Made by a program: the position numbers and the translations under genes. Below are positions 35,223 to 43,573 of a DNA stretch of 64,000 nt, one piece after another. Each line of letters opens with the position of its first letter. The stretch's first letter is position 1. Source of the DNA: an uncultured Bacteroidales bacterium (GTDB taxonomy: Bacteria; Bacteroidota; Bacteroidia; Bacteroidales; P3); assembly GCA_900318275.1 (NCBI GenBank), contig ONJY01000003.1:38010-102009 (forward strand), in the 5' to 3' direction. The notes below the pieces were generated by a model. That model saw only the letters and a program-made list of their open reading frames with translations, had not been told where the DNA came from and ran no database searches.

Positions 35223-35786
35223 TCAGAGGCGGTAGCTCACGCCAAGCGTAATCAGCTGGTGGCTCTCATAAAGGGCAAAGGTATTGTAGTCGGCGAATTT
35301 AAAGCCTCCCCAGATATATTCCGCAGTAAGGCCGAACTTCTTGAAGGGGTAGTACGACACCGAAAGGCCGGCGCCGTAATCCTTCTGGAGCGTCGTTCCC
35401 GGGCAGTACAGTCCGCCAAGCATGACGCTGAAGGCAATGTCCCAGTGCGTGGACTCCCGCAGGAAATGGTACTTGGCGTTGAGGCCATAGCGGAAGTTTA
35501 TCGTGGACTTTATGAGAGTTGAGTCAGCATAATAGCCCACCATGCCGGTGCCGACGTAAAAACCTGCTGTTATCCTGTCGTTAAGGTTCCACAGGTTGCC
35601 GCTGAGCAGGAGATTGCGGGCCTGTGGAGTGCCGCCCACTGGGCCGCCCAAATGCCGCTGCGCAGGAGCCGTCGCCCACGTATGCTCCAAATGCCCCACG
35701 CTTAATGTAATACTACGGTTGTCAGTCTGTGCCTGGGCTTGTGCGATTATCATAAAACAAGCGATGGCAACTAACAGTTTTTTCAT
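35223..35786 (-). CDS. Outer membrane beta-barrel protein
   Basis: This 187-residue protein has a signal peptide (1-19, AQAQAQ) and about eight amphipathic strands rich in Tyr, Gly and Phe (TAGFYVGTGMVGYYA, TINFRYGLNAKYHFL, DIAFSVMLGGLY, GAGLSVSYYPFKKFGLTAEYIWGGFKF), ending in an aromatic-containing strand LGVSYRL. This is the pattern of a small outer membrane barrel. It lies 19 nt after the 330-residue lipoprotein gene and could be the last gene of the second sigma locus. No specific family was recognised. Confidence 0.7.
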   Translation of the reverse strand: MKKLLVAIACFMIIAQAQAQTDNRSITLSVGHLEHTWATAPAQRHLGGPVGGTPQARNLLLSGNLWNLNDRITAGFYVGTGMVGYYADSTLIKSTINFRYGLNAKYHFLRESTHWDIAFSVMLGGLYCPGTTLQKDYGAGLSVSYYPFKKFGLTAEYIWGGFKFADYNTFALYESHQLITLGVSYRL

Positions 35787-35805
35787 GATTGCTATGATTA
35801 TATGA

Positions 35806-36798
35806 TTAATGGCTATGACTAATTGTTGCAGGGCCTACACCACCGGCATAAGCAGTTATATTGTATGACCAATAGTGATATACATCGACGTATGTGAAAT
35901 CATCCGCAAGGGGAGTGTCGTCAATCTGGACGTTCATCACGTATGCCCCTTCGGTTTTATTTGCTGGATATGTGCGTATCTCCCAATTATCTGTACCTAA
36001 ACGTTTGTGGCCACTGACGCTGCCCGAGCAGGTCAAAGTGTGGTTCTCCGGCCACCACCAAATTGCCTTGTGTTCGCTTGTTACTTGTGCGTGAGTATTA
36101 ACGGAAGTGGCACCACCTGCAGCACTGAATTGCGATATTAATTTCAAGGTAACCCTGTCGTTCCCACTTGTGTGCGATGCCTGGAGAGTGTTCGTATACC
36201 ATTCCAGAGGTGTCACACATCCTGGGTGATTGGCTACATTTGATGGATATCCTTTGCTTCTGCGTTGTGCAATGTCAAGCTGGATGGCTTCTTCTTCTGT
36301 TGCCTTGGCAAGAATGTCAATCATATCAAGTGTTGTCGTATAGGTACCGTGCTTGTATATTCGTGATGCATAGTCACCTACAATAAACATACCGTCTTCA
36401 TTGGCCACATACCTGAACATATTGTCGTGCCATTTAGGATACACCGCAACTTCATTGTTTTCATCTACCACTGTGTCCAAATAATTGGCATTCACCTTGT
36501 AGAAAGCCAATAATTCTTCTTCTGTGCTGAATGACGTTGGGTTAATACCCTCGAAGAAGCTGTCTGACTTTGCACCGATAGAGTTACTAACCGATTTCTC
36601 CCCGTCGATACACCCTTTTATGATTGCTTTTACATCTTCATAAGTAGCGTATAACGGTATCTCGGCCTTTTCCGTTTTAACATCACTTTTAGATTTGCTA
36701 TCCACCTGTGTCTCATTTTCCACTTTGTTACATGCACTTACCATGCACGTTGCCATGCAAAAGATGGCTAATTCCTTTAAAATGTTTTGCTTTTTCAT
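35806..36798 (-). CDS. Low-GC lipoprotein of unknown function
   Basis: This 330-residue lipoprotein has a lipobox (CMVSAC, Cys at about 23). A linker rich in Lys and Glu follows, then a globular region with SFSTEEELLAFYKVN and DGMFIVGDYASRIYKHGTYTTT, and a C-terminal half rich in beta structure and Trp (AIWWWPENHTLTCSGSVSGHKRLG). No domain was recognised. Base composition is clearly more AT-rich than neighbouring housekeeping genes, suggesting transfer. It lies downstream of the second sigma cassette on the same strand. A CATGCAC/GTGCATG hairpin (36830-36848) precedes it. Confidence 0.7.
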   Translation of the reverse strand: MKKQNILKELAIFCMATCMVSACNKVENETQVDSKSKSDVKTEKAEIPLYATYEDVKAIIKGCIDGEKSVSNSIGAKSDSFFEGINPTSFSTEEELLAFYKVNANYLDTVVDENNEVAVYPKWHDNMFRYVANEDGMFIVGDYASRIYKHGTYTTTLDMIDILAKATEEEAIQLDIAQRRSKGYPSNVANHPGCVTPLEWYTNTLQASHTSGNDRVTLKLISQFSAAGGATSVNTHAQVTSEHKAIWWWPENHTLTCSGSVSGHKRLGTDNWEIRTYPANKTEGAYVMNVQIDDTPLADDFTYVDVYHYWSYNITAYAGGVGPATISHSH

Positions 36799-36884
36799 AA
36801 TTTGTTGTTTTTGTTTAACCTTATTCTTTCATGCACGAAAAGTGCATGGATATATAATTATGCTAATTTAATAGTTTATTGCTT

Positions 36885-37304
36885 TTACTTCTTCGTAGCT
36901 GTGCAGACAAACAGTCCTGTATTTGTATCGTATTCTATCAATACATCATAGCCGTCATTAACCATTTTTTGGCACCATGTAGTGGCATCATCTTTATCCG
37001 AAGTGCTGTAAGTGACAACCTCTTTACTTCCAATACTAATTGTATTGCCGCTCTCGCCGTATACTACAACAGGAATGCCACTTTCCGCAATAAGGAGCAT
37101 TTCTTGCATGAAAGTGCACCAATCTGCTTCATTGCTCAATACACAGGAAGCCCTTACGCCATCGACACAATATCTCAAAGTTTTCTGACCTACGACTTGA
37201 CTGTCGTTGTTTGCCTTGTTGACATCTACGATATCTTTCTGACATGCGACCATAAGGCTTGCAAACATAGCCACGGTAGCCACTTTTCTAAAATGCTTTT
37301 TCAT
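36885..37304 (-). CDS. Small low-GC lipoprotein of unknown function
   Basis: This 139-residue lipoprotein has a lipobox (SLMVAC, Cys at about 21). The mature part contains five further Cys, including YCVDGVRASC and a WCQKM segment, and two similar motifs of Trp-Cys followed by a helix (ADWCTFMQEM and TTWCQKMVND), hinting at an internal duplication. No family was recognised. AT-rich like its neighbour, it lies 14 nt after the third gene of the sigma cassette and is probably in the same transcript. Confidence 0.7.
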   Translation of the reverse strand: MKKHFRKVATVAMFASLMVACQKDIVDVNKANNDSQVVGQKTLRYCVDGVRASCVLSNEADWCTFMQEMLLIAESGIPVVVYGESGNTISIGSKEVVTYSTSDKDDATTWCQKMVNDGYDVLIEYDTNTGLFVCTATKK

Positions 37305-37318
37305 ATTCTTTGCTTTTT

Positions 37319-37810
37319 TTAGTTAGTAAAATACTGGTTAATATGATATTCTATTATTCTGTTTAGCTCTTCCGTCGTTTCAGTATGACACACGAGTACC
37401 GTCCAAAACTTCCTGTACAATACTATTATCTCTGTATTGGCCTTACTGGCGTCTGCTGCATCTTCTCGTTGTTCAGGCTGCCTTTTACCAAAAACTATCC
37501 CATCCCCGAAAACAAATTTTCCCAACTGTTCATCCTTAAAATCTTGACTGTCAAACGCTACGAAATCACAAAATAACTGACGCCACGTCAAACTGTCAAA
37601 CGCTCGCAACATGGTGATATCCGCCCTGACATTATCCATTACCGCAAAATCCTTCACAAAGGTGGCATCCACACCTGGCACGTCCTTGTACTTCAAGTAT
37701 GTGTCGCTGACTTTACCGACATGGAACAGCCTGCCGCTATACTTCCACAGCACGGAGCCGCCGGCACACAGCAGGACGACAATCGACACTATGAGACAGC
37801 GTCTTTTCAT
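37319..37810 (-). CDS. Membrane-anchored protein, third gene of sigma cassette, copy 2
   Basis: I choose the ATG at 37810, which overlaps the previous stop (ATGA) and gives 163 residues; the longer frame would overlap the preceding gene. An N-terminal anchor (MKRRCLIVSIVVLLCAGGSVLW) is followed by YKDVPGVDATFVKDF, the same motif as in the product of 7241-7786, and a C-terminal segment YRKFWTVLVC...IIEYHINQY. The shared order of motifs shows that the two are paralogues. The 3' half is AT-rich, as in copy 1. The molecular role is unknown. Confidence 0.72.
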   Translation of the reverse strand: MKRRCLIVSIVVLLCAGGSVLWKYSGRLFHVGKVSDTYLKYKDVPGVDATFVKDFAVMDNVRADITMLRAFDSLTWRQLFCDFVAFDSQDFKDEQLGKFVFGDGIVFGKRQPEQREDAADASKANTEIIVLYRKFWTVLVCHTETTEELNRIIEYHINQYFTN

Positions 37811-38109
37811 ACCACCCCCAATACCTCCTGAATATTGGCGCACACCTCCTGCGGGTTGTCGGCGTGGAAGCCTTCCATGTAGGTATACTGCATGCCGGGC
37901 AGCAGCGTGAGCGCCAGCGCCACCGTCGCCACCCCTGCCGCCACAGAACAGGCCGCCGTCCTGCGGGCCACACGGCGGCGCCAAGCCTTGCCGTACCATT
38001 CCTTTAGGCCGTCGGCCACTCCCGTGGCGGGGCAGCCCGCAACCGCGCGGCGCTGCAGGCTGTCAACCAGCAGCTCCACATCCACCTTCTTGTCCTTATT
38101 CTTCTCCAT
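37807..38109 (-). CDS. Single-pass membrane protein, putative anti-sigma-like partner, copy 2
   Basis: This 100-residue protein has a charged N-terminal cytoplasmic part, a basic WRRRVARRTA stretch, one membrane span (about 54-71) and an exterior tail (GMQYTYMEGFHADNPQEVC). It overlaps the sigma gene by 14 nt and the next gene by 4 nt. Topology and position match the protein at 6909-7238, though sequence identity is low. A role in controlling the sigma factor is inferred. Confidence 0.65.
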   Translation of the reverse strand: MEKNKDKKVDVELLVDSLQRRAVAGCPATGVADGLKEWYGKAWRRRVARRTAACSVAAGVATVALALTLLPGMQYTYMEGFHADNPQEVCANIQEVLGVV

Positions 38110-38617
38110 CGTCGTTATGTTTTGTTTCCGTCGTCATTCCCAGCGCTGCGGCACGCTGCCGCATTGACGCCAGCATGCTGGCGCGCACGCGCTTCGTCGT
38201 GGCCAGGCTCAGGCCCAGCCGTTCGGCAATCTCCTCGTTGCGGAAGCCTTGGCGCAGCAGGTCGAAGAGCTGGCGCTCACGCCCTGCGAGGTCTGCCGCC
38301 AGCTCCTCGGCCAGCGTCTCCTCGGCGCTCTCTTCCACCGCCGTCTCGGGCACCTCGCCTGGCGTCATGCTCCCGGTCTTCCAGCGGCGCAGGGCCTGCG
38401 AGGCGAAATGGTGCGTCTGCCAGTAGACCCATACACCCTGCGCAGCGGCAAACATCCGTGCCTCGCGGTGCGTGAAGCGCAGCCACATGCCCATCACGGC
38501 CTCCTGCATCAGGTCGCCGCACAGCTCCATGTCGCCACGCGAGAAGCCTACGCATACACTGCGTATAAGCCCCTCGTGGCGCTTGACCATGAGTCTGAAC
38601 TGATCTTCTATGACCAT
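38096..38617 (-). CDS. ECF-like sigma-70 family RNA polymerase sigma factor, copy 2
   Basis: This 173-residue protein has a sigma-2 region (5-90, KRHEGLIRSVCVGFSRGDMELCGDLMQEAVMGMW) and a sigma-4 helix-turn-helix (about 115-155, RQLFDLLRQGFRNEEIAERLGLSLATTKRVRASML). It is paralogous to the protein at 6376-6873 and heads an identical gene order. Its ATG lies 20 nt after the GGGTTATTATA element. Confidence 0.85.
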   Translation of the reverse strand: MVIEDQFRLMVKRHEGLIRSVCVGFSRGDMELCGDLMQEAVMGMWLRFTHREARMFAAAQGVWVYWQTHHFASQALRRWKTGSMTPGEVPETAVEESAEETLAEELAADLAGRERQLFDLLRQGFRNEEIAERLGLSLATTKRVRASMLASMRQRAAALGMTTETKHNDDGEE

Positions 38618-38637
38618 GTGCGAGAACTTGCCTTTGT

Positions 38638-38648
38638 TATAATAACCC
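38638..38648 (-). promoter_or_regulatory. GGGTTATTATA element upstream of sigma gene, copy 2
   Basis: On the minus strand this 11-bp string is identical to 6345-6355 and lies at the same 20-nt distance from the sigma ATG. It overlaps a small hairpin, ACCCCTTTTCGGGGT (38645-38659). Confidence 0.6.
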
Positions 38649-38720
38649 CTTTTCGGGGTAAAAAAGGCTCACGGCACATGAATATTTAACATTATTTAAC
38701 TCCGTCCCTCCCTTTGACGC

Positions 38721-39650
38721 CTACCAGCGGCGGCCGGCGAGTGCCTCTTCGTAGAGGGCCACATAGGCGCGGGCCATAGGTGCGGCGCCGAAGAGGTCGG
38801 CGGCATACTCGTGGCAGCGCTGCGGGTTGTAGTAGTGGCCTTCGGCCATGTAGGCGGCGATCTCCTGCTCGTCGATATCGAGGTAGCCCACCTCGGGGGT
38901 CACTATCTCGGGCAGCGAGCCGCGCGGCGTGCCGAAGACCGGGGCGCCATAGTAGAGGCTCTCCGTGAGGCAGAGGCCAAAAGGCTCATCCCACAGCACG
39001 GGGAACACCAGTCCCTGCGAGCGGCATATATAGTCGCGCTTGCCCACATTGTCCACCATGCCGTGGAAGCGTATGCGCAGGCTGGGGGTGAAGCGGAAGC
39101 CCATCTTGAAGTTGAGGCGCGTGCCGCCGAGGACGTGGAGGCGTGCCCCGGGAATGGAGCGCACGATGCGTATGGCGCCGCGCACGTTCTTGACGCTCCA
39201 GGCGGCCTTGCCGAGGAAGTGGTAGCCGCTGCGCGGCAGCGTGAAGTCGGGCGCCGGGTAGTCGTCCCAGTCGAGCCCGTTGTATACATATTGTGTCGAG
39301 CCGTGCCGTTCGGCGTGGTTGCGCGACACGAAGACCGCCATCTCGGGCACCTCGGCGCGGCGCTGCAGGTTGCCGTTGATGGTGACGATATAGGGGCGGG
39401 CGTCGAAGTCCTCGGGCACCACATCGTTGAAGTGCATGATGTCGATGCCGTCGGGTATCTGCTGTGCCAGCGTCCGTTGCGGGTCGAGGGCCACGATGTC
39501 GGCGAAGGGTGCCGAGGAGCCTGCACGGCAGAAGAAGGTCACCTTGTGGCCCATGGCGCTCAAGGCGCGACCCAGAGCGTAGGCCACCCGTTCGGTGCCC
39601 CCGTAGAGCTGCGCCGGCAGCACGGCGTCCTTGACAATCCCTATATGCAT
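38721..39650 (-). CDS. Glycosyltransferase family 4-like protein
   Basis: This 309-residue GT-B fold enzyme opens with MHIGIVKDAVLPAQLYGGTERVAYALGRALSAMGHKVT, the typical N-terminal acceptor-side strand with a glycine loop. The donor-side signature PVLWDEPFGLCLTESLYYGAPVFGTPRGSLPEIV (near 215-250) includes the E-x7-E motif of GT4 retaining enzymes. The protein is shorter than most GT4 members. The start codon directly abuts the ribBA stop, so it is probably co-transcribed with a riboflavin gene; why is unclear. Sugar donor and acceptor cannot be told from sequence. Confidence 0.85.
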   Translation of the reverse strand: MHIGIVKDAVLPAQLYGGTERVAYALGRALSAMGHKVTFFCRAGSSAPFADIVALDPQRTLAQQIPDGIDIMHFNDVVPEDFDARPYIVTINGNLQRRAEVPEMAVFVSRNHAERHGSTQYVYNGLDWDDYPAPDFTLPRSGYHFLGKAAWSVKNVRGAIRIVRSIPGARLHVLGGTRLNFKMGFRFTPSLRIRFHGMVDNVGKRDYICRSQGLVFPVLWDEPFGLCLTESLYYGAPVFGTPRGSLPEIVTPEVGYLDIDEQEIAAYMAEGHYYNPQRCHEYAADLFGAAPMARAYVALYEEALAGRRW

Positions 39651-40859
<1,209 letters not shown>

Positions 40860-40900
40860 AAATACAATATATCTTCTTCTGTCCGTCAAATCTGACGGGG

Positions 40901-40908
40901 CAAAGATA
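40901..40908 (-). promoter_or_regulatory. -7 element of ribBA
   Basis: TATCTTTG on the minus strand lies 41 nt before the ribBA ATG. A TTTG at 40932-40935 gives a 23-nt spacing, longer than usual. Confidence 0.6.
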
Positions 40909-41004
40909 CAAAAAAAAGAGAAATCCAGGTCCAAAAATCAATGGAGCCGGGATGGAGAATAGACGGAAAAACGATTTTGTGGTACCAATGTCGGGAAAAA
41001 TTCT

Positions 41005-41012
41005 TATCTTTG
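41005..41012 (+). promoter_or_regulatory. -7 element of dapB
   Basis: TATCTTTG lies 36 nt before the dapB ATG. A TTTG at 40976-40979 is further away than standard (25 nt). Confidence 0.6.
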
Positions 41013-41048
41013 CATTTTTATAGTATAAGGACAAATCAGCGTAACATC

Positions 41049-41726
41049 ATGAAGATAGCACTGATAGGATATGGCAAGATGGGGCATGCCATCGAGGCGG
41101 CGGCCGTCAAACGGGGTCACACGGTGGCCTACAAGATAGACCGCGACGACCCATGGCCGAACACGATAGATGCCGACGTAGCCATCGAGTTCACCACGCC
41201 GGCGACGGCGGTGGCCAACATAAGACGTTGCTGGGCGGCAGGGCTGCCGGTGGTGTGCGGCACCACAGGATGGGACGCCGAGCGCACGGCCGTGGAGGCC
41301 GAATGCATGGCGGGAGGGCATACCCTCTTCGCTGCCAGCAATTTCAGCATCGGCATGAACATCATGTTCGCCCTCAACGAACGGCTAGCGGCGATGATGC
41401 GCGGCCGCGATGACTATAGTGTGGCCATCAGCGAGACCCATCACATCCACAAACTCGACGCCCCGAGCGGCACGGCTCTGACGCTGCAGAAACAGATAGT
41501 GGAAAGCGGAAAGCGGAAAGCGGAAAGCATACCGATAGCATCCTATCGCGAGGGCGAGGTGCCGGGCACCCATACGGTGGTGTACGACAGCGCGATAGAC
41601 ACCCTCACGCTGACCCATGAAGCCCACAGCCGCGAAGGCCTTGCCCTCGGTGCCATGCTGGCGGCGGAATACGCTGTAGGCAAGCGTGGTGTGCTGACGA
41701 TGAAAGAGATGATTTGTGAGTTATGA
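41049..41726 (+). CDS. dapB: 4-hydroxy-tetrahydrodipicolinate reductase
   Basis: DapB reduces the DapA product in lysine and diaminopimelate synthesis. From the ATG at 41049 the protein has 225 residues, at the short end for the family. The nucleotide-binding start is MKIALIGYGKMG; the active-site block ETHHIHKLDAPSGTALTL contains the catalytic His-His and Lys. The Rossmann domain is abbreviated compared with E. coli DapB, a common state in Bacteroidota. The last two codons and the stop are formed by a GAGTTATGA repeat unit. Confidence 0.93.
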   Translation: MKIALIGYGKMGHAIEAAAVKRGHTVAYKIDRDDPWPNTIDADVAIEFTTPATAVANIRRCWAAGLPVVCGTTGWDAERTAVEAECMAGGHTLFAASNFSIGMNIMFALNERLAAMMRGRDDYSVAISETHHIHKLDAPSGTALTLQKQIVESGKRKAESIPIASYREGEVPGTHTVVYDSAIDTLTLTHEAHSREGLALGAMLAAEYAVGKRGVLTMKEMICEL

Positions 41727-41760
41727 GTTTTGAATTTTGAGTTTTGAGTTATGAGTTATA
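41717..41760. repeat. GAGTTATGAGTT-type tandem repeat at the dapB-permease junction
   Basis: Six imperfect GAGTT(A/T)TGA units fill the gap. They supply the stop codon of dapB (41724-41726) and the start codon of the ABC permease (41751-41753). The same type occurs at 985-1020, 42718-42751 and 57319-57353. Confidence 0.85.
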
Positions 41761-42719
41761 GGAACAGGGTTAATCCGTGGGTTATGGTGCTGCTGACGGT
41801 GTTGCTGCTGGCGGCCATGGCGGGCAGCTGCCTGCTGGGCGCCGCAGACATCAAGGCCGCAGACATCATGCAGTCGCCCATCTTCTGGCGTCTGCGCCTG
41901 CCGCGGGTGCTGATGAGCGTGCTGGTTGGCGCCGTGCTGAGTGTCTGCGGTGCCGCCTACCAGAGCATCTTCCGCAACCCGCTGACGGACCCCTACGTGC
42001 TGGGCGTCAGCAGCGGAGCCTCGCTGGGTGCCGCCGTGGCCATACTGCTGGGCCTGGAGGCCGTGGCATGGGGCGTGGGCGGCATGGCCCTAGCGGCGGC
42101 GCTGGCCACGGTGTGGCTCATCTACCGCATAGCCTCCATAGGCAACCGCATGCACACCACCACCCTGCTGCTCACAGGCGTGTGCCTGACGCTGCTCATC
42201 TCGGCGCTCATCTCGTTCCTCATGGTGCTCAACCAGGAGAAGATGGACAGCATCATCTTCTGGACCATGGGCTCCTTCGGCAGCTCGTCATGGAACGACG
42301 TGGCGGTGCTGGCGCCCGTGGCGGCGCTGGGCATCGGCGTGGTGCTGTGGTACGGGCGCGACCTCAACCTGCTGCTTGCCGGCAGCGAGGCCGCCAAGAG
42401 CATGGGCTGCGAGGTGGAGAAAGTGAAGCGAGTGCTGCTGCTGGCCACGACATTGATGGTGGCCTTCGCGGTGAGCTCGTGCGGCGTGATAGGCTTCGTG
42501 GGCCTGATAGTGCCGCATGCTGTGCGCCTGGTGGCGGGTCCCGACAACCGGCGCGTGGTGCCCTACTCGATGCTCTGCGGAGCACTGTTCGTGCTGGTGT
42601 GCGACACGCTGGCGCGCTATGTGCTGCGCCCCAGCGAGCTGCCCGTGGGCTCGCTGACCTCCATGGTGGGGGCGCCGCTGTTCATATACCTGCTGTACAG
42701 GAACAAGAAAGGGTATTGA
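41751..42719 (+). CDS. FecCD-family ABC transporter permease
   Basis: This 322-residue inner-membrane permease belongs to the BtuC/FhuB/FecCD family that imports cobalamin, siderophores or haem. About nine or ten helices are visible. Family segments include RLPRVLMSVLVGAVLSVCGAAYQSIFRNPLTDPYVLGVSSGASLGA (48-93) and the C-terminal VIGFVGLIVPHAVRLVAGPDNR, which contacts the ATPase. The ATPase gene follows; no substrate-binding protein or TonB receptor is nearby, so the substrate stays open. The ATG lies inside a repeat tract; an alternative start would be the GTG at 41769 or a later ATG. Confidence 0.92.
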   Translation: MSYRNRVNPWVMVLLTVLLLAAMAGSCLLGAADIKAADIMQSPIFWRLRLPRVLMSVLVGAVLSVCGAAYQSIFRNPLTDPYVLGVSSGASLGAAVAILLGLEAVAWGVGGMALAAALATVWLIYRIASIGNRMHTTTLLLTGVCLTLLISALISFLMVLNQEKMDSIIFWTMGSFGSSSWNDVAVLAPVAALGIGVVLWYGRDLNLLLAGSEAAKSMGCEVEKVKRVLLLATTLMVAFAVSSCGVIGFVGLIVPHAVRLVAGPDNRRVVPYSMLCGALFVLVCDTLARYVLRPSELPVGSLTSMVGAPLFIYLLYRNKKGY

Positions 42720-42751
42720 GGAGTTATGAGTTAAAAGTTATGAATTAAGAC
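42718..42751. repeat. GAGTTATGAGTT-type repeat between permease and ATPase genes
   Basis: Three to four degenerate units (GAGGAGTTATGAGTTAAAAG and GTTATGAATTAAGAC) fill the 34-nt gap and supply the permease stop (TGA at 42717-42719). Confidence 0.7.
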
Positions 42752-42753
42752 AA

Positions 42754-43497
42754 ATGATTAGTCTTCGGCATATATCGATGAGCTACGGACGGCGCGAGAT
42801 ACTGCGCGATGTGAGCGCCGACGTGGCGGCGGGGCGCATCACGGCGGTGATGGGGCCCAACGGCTGCGGCAAGACGACGCTGCTGCGCCTCATAGGCGGC
42901 CTGCTGGAGCCCACGGCCGGCGTGGTGACTGTGGACGGGCGCGATGTCGGCAGCTACCGCCCGCGCGAGATGGCGCAGAAGGTGGCCTTCGTGCGCCAGC
43001 ATGCGCAGACCGACTTCGACTTCTCGGCCTTCGAGACCGTCCTCATGGGCCGCAACCCATGGCAGCGCCGTCTGCAGAACGAGAGCCAGGAGGACTGGGA
43101 CATTGTGGAGCGCTGCATGCGGCAGACCGGCACCTGGGAGCTGCGCTTCGCCAAGCCCGCGCAGATGAGCGGCGGCGAGTTGCAGAGGGTGATGATAGCC
43201 CGCGCCTTGGCGCAGCAGACCCCCGTGCTGCTGATGGACGAGCCGGTGAGCAACCTCGACATAGCCCACCAGATAGACGTGATGCGCCTGCTGAAGGAGG
43301 CTGAGGGGAAGACCACCCTGATAGTGATACACGACTTGAACCTGGCGCTGCAGTTCTGCGACGACCTGCTGCTGCTGCACGACGGCCGTTGCCTCTACCA
43401 CGGCCCCATAGCCGAAGGGCTTACGGAAGGCAACATCGGCACCGTCTACGGGGTGAAAGCACATCGTGTGGACGGCAGAATAATGTTTGATTATTAG
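42754..43497 (+). CDS. ABC transporter ATP-binding protein (FecE/BtuD-like)
   Basis: This 247-residue ATPase energises the preceding permease. Walker A is GPNGCGKTT (34-42), the Q-loop is at FVRQHA, the signature is MSGGELQRVMIARAL (near 139-153), Walker B is VLLMDEP and the switch His is in IVIHDLNLAL. It matches the iron/cobalamin importer ATPases. It is the last gene of the unit; the next gene has its own promoter. Confidence 0.93.
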   Translation: MISLRHISMSYGRREILRDVSADVAAGRITAVMGPNGCGKTTLLRLIGGLLEPTAGVVTVDGRDVGSYRPREMAQKVAFVRQHAQTDFDFSAFETVLMGRNPWQRRLQNESQEDWDIVERCMRQTGTWELRFAKPAQMSGGELQRVMIARALAQQTPVLLMDEPVSNLDIAHQIDVMRLLKEAEGKTTLIVIHDLNLALQFCDDLLLLHDGRCLYHGPIAEGLTEGNIGTVYGVKAHRVDGRIMFDY

Positions 43498-43538
43498 CGA
43501 CTTGCGGCGCCAATGACGGATAATTGGAATATTATTTG

Positions 43539-43546
43539 TATTTTTG
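43539..43546 (+). promoter_or_regulatory. -7 element of the S46 peptidase gene
   Basis: TATTTTTG lies 27 nt before the ATG. No good TTTG is seen 19 nt upstream. Confidence 0.5.
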
Positions 43547-43573
43547 CAGTTTTAAATAGATAATAAAAAAGAC

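Noticed and set aside
40860-40935. FMN riboswitch upstream of ribBA
   Set aside because: The leader after the -7 element is only about 40 nt, too short for the conserved FMN aptamer, and its motifs are absent.
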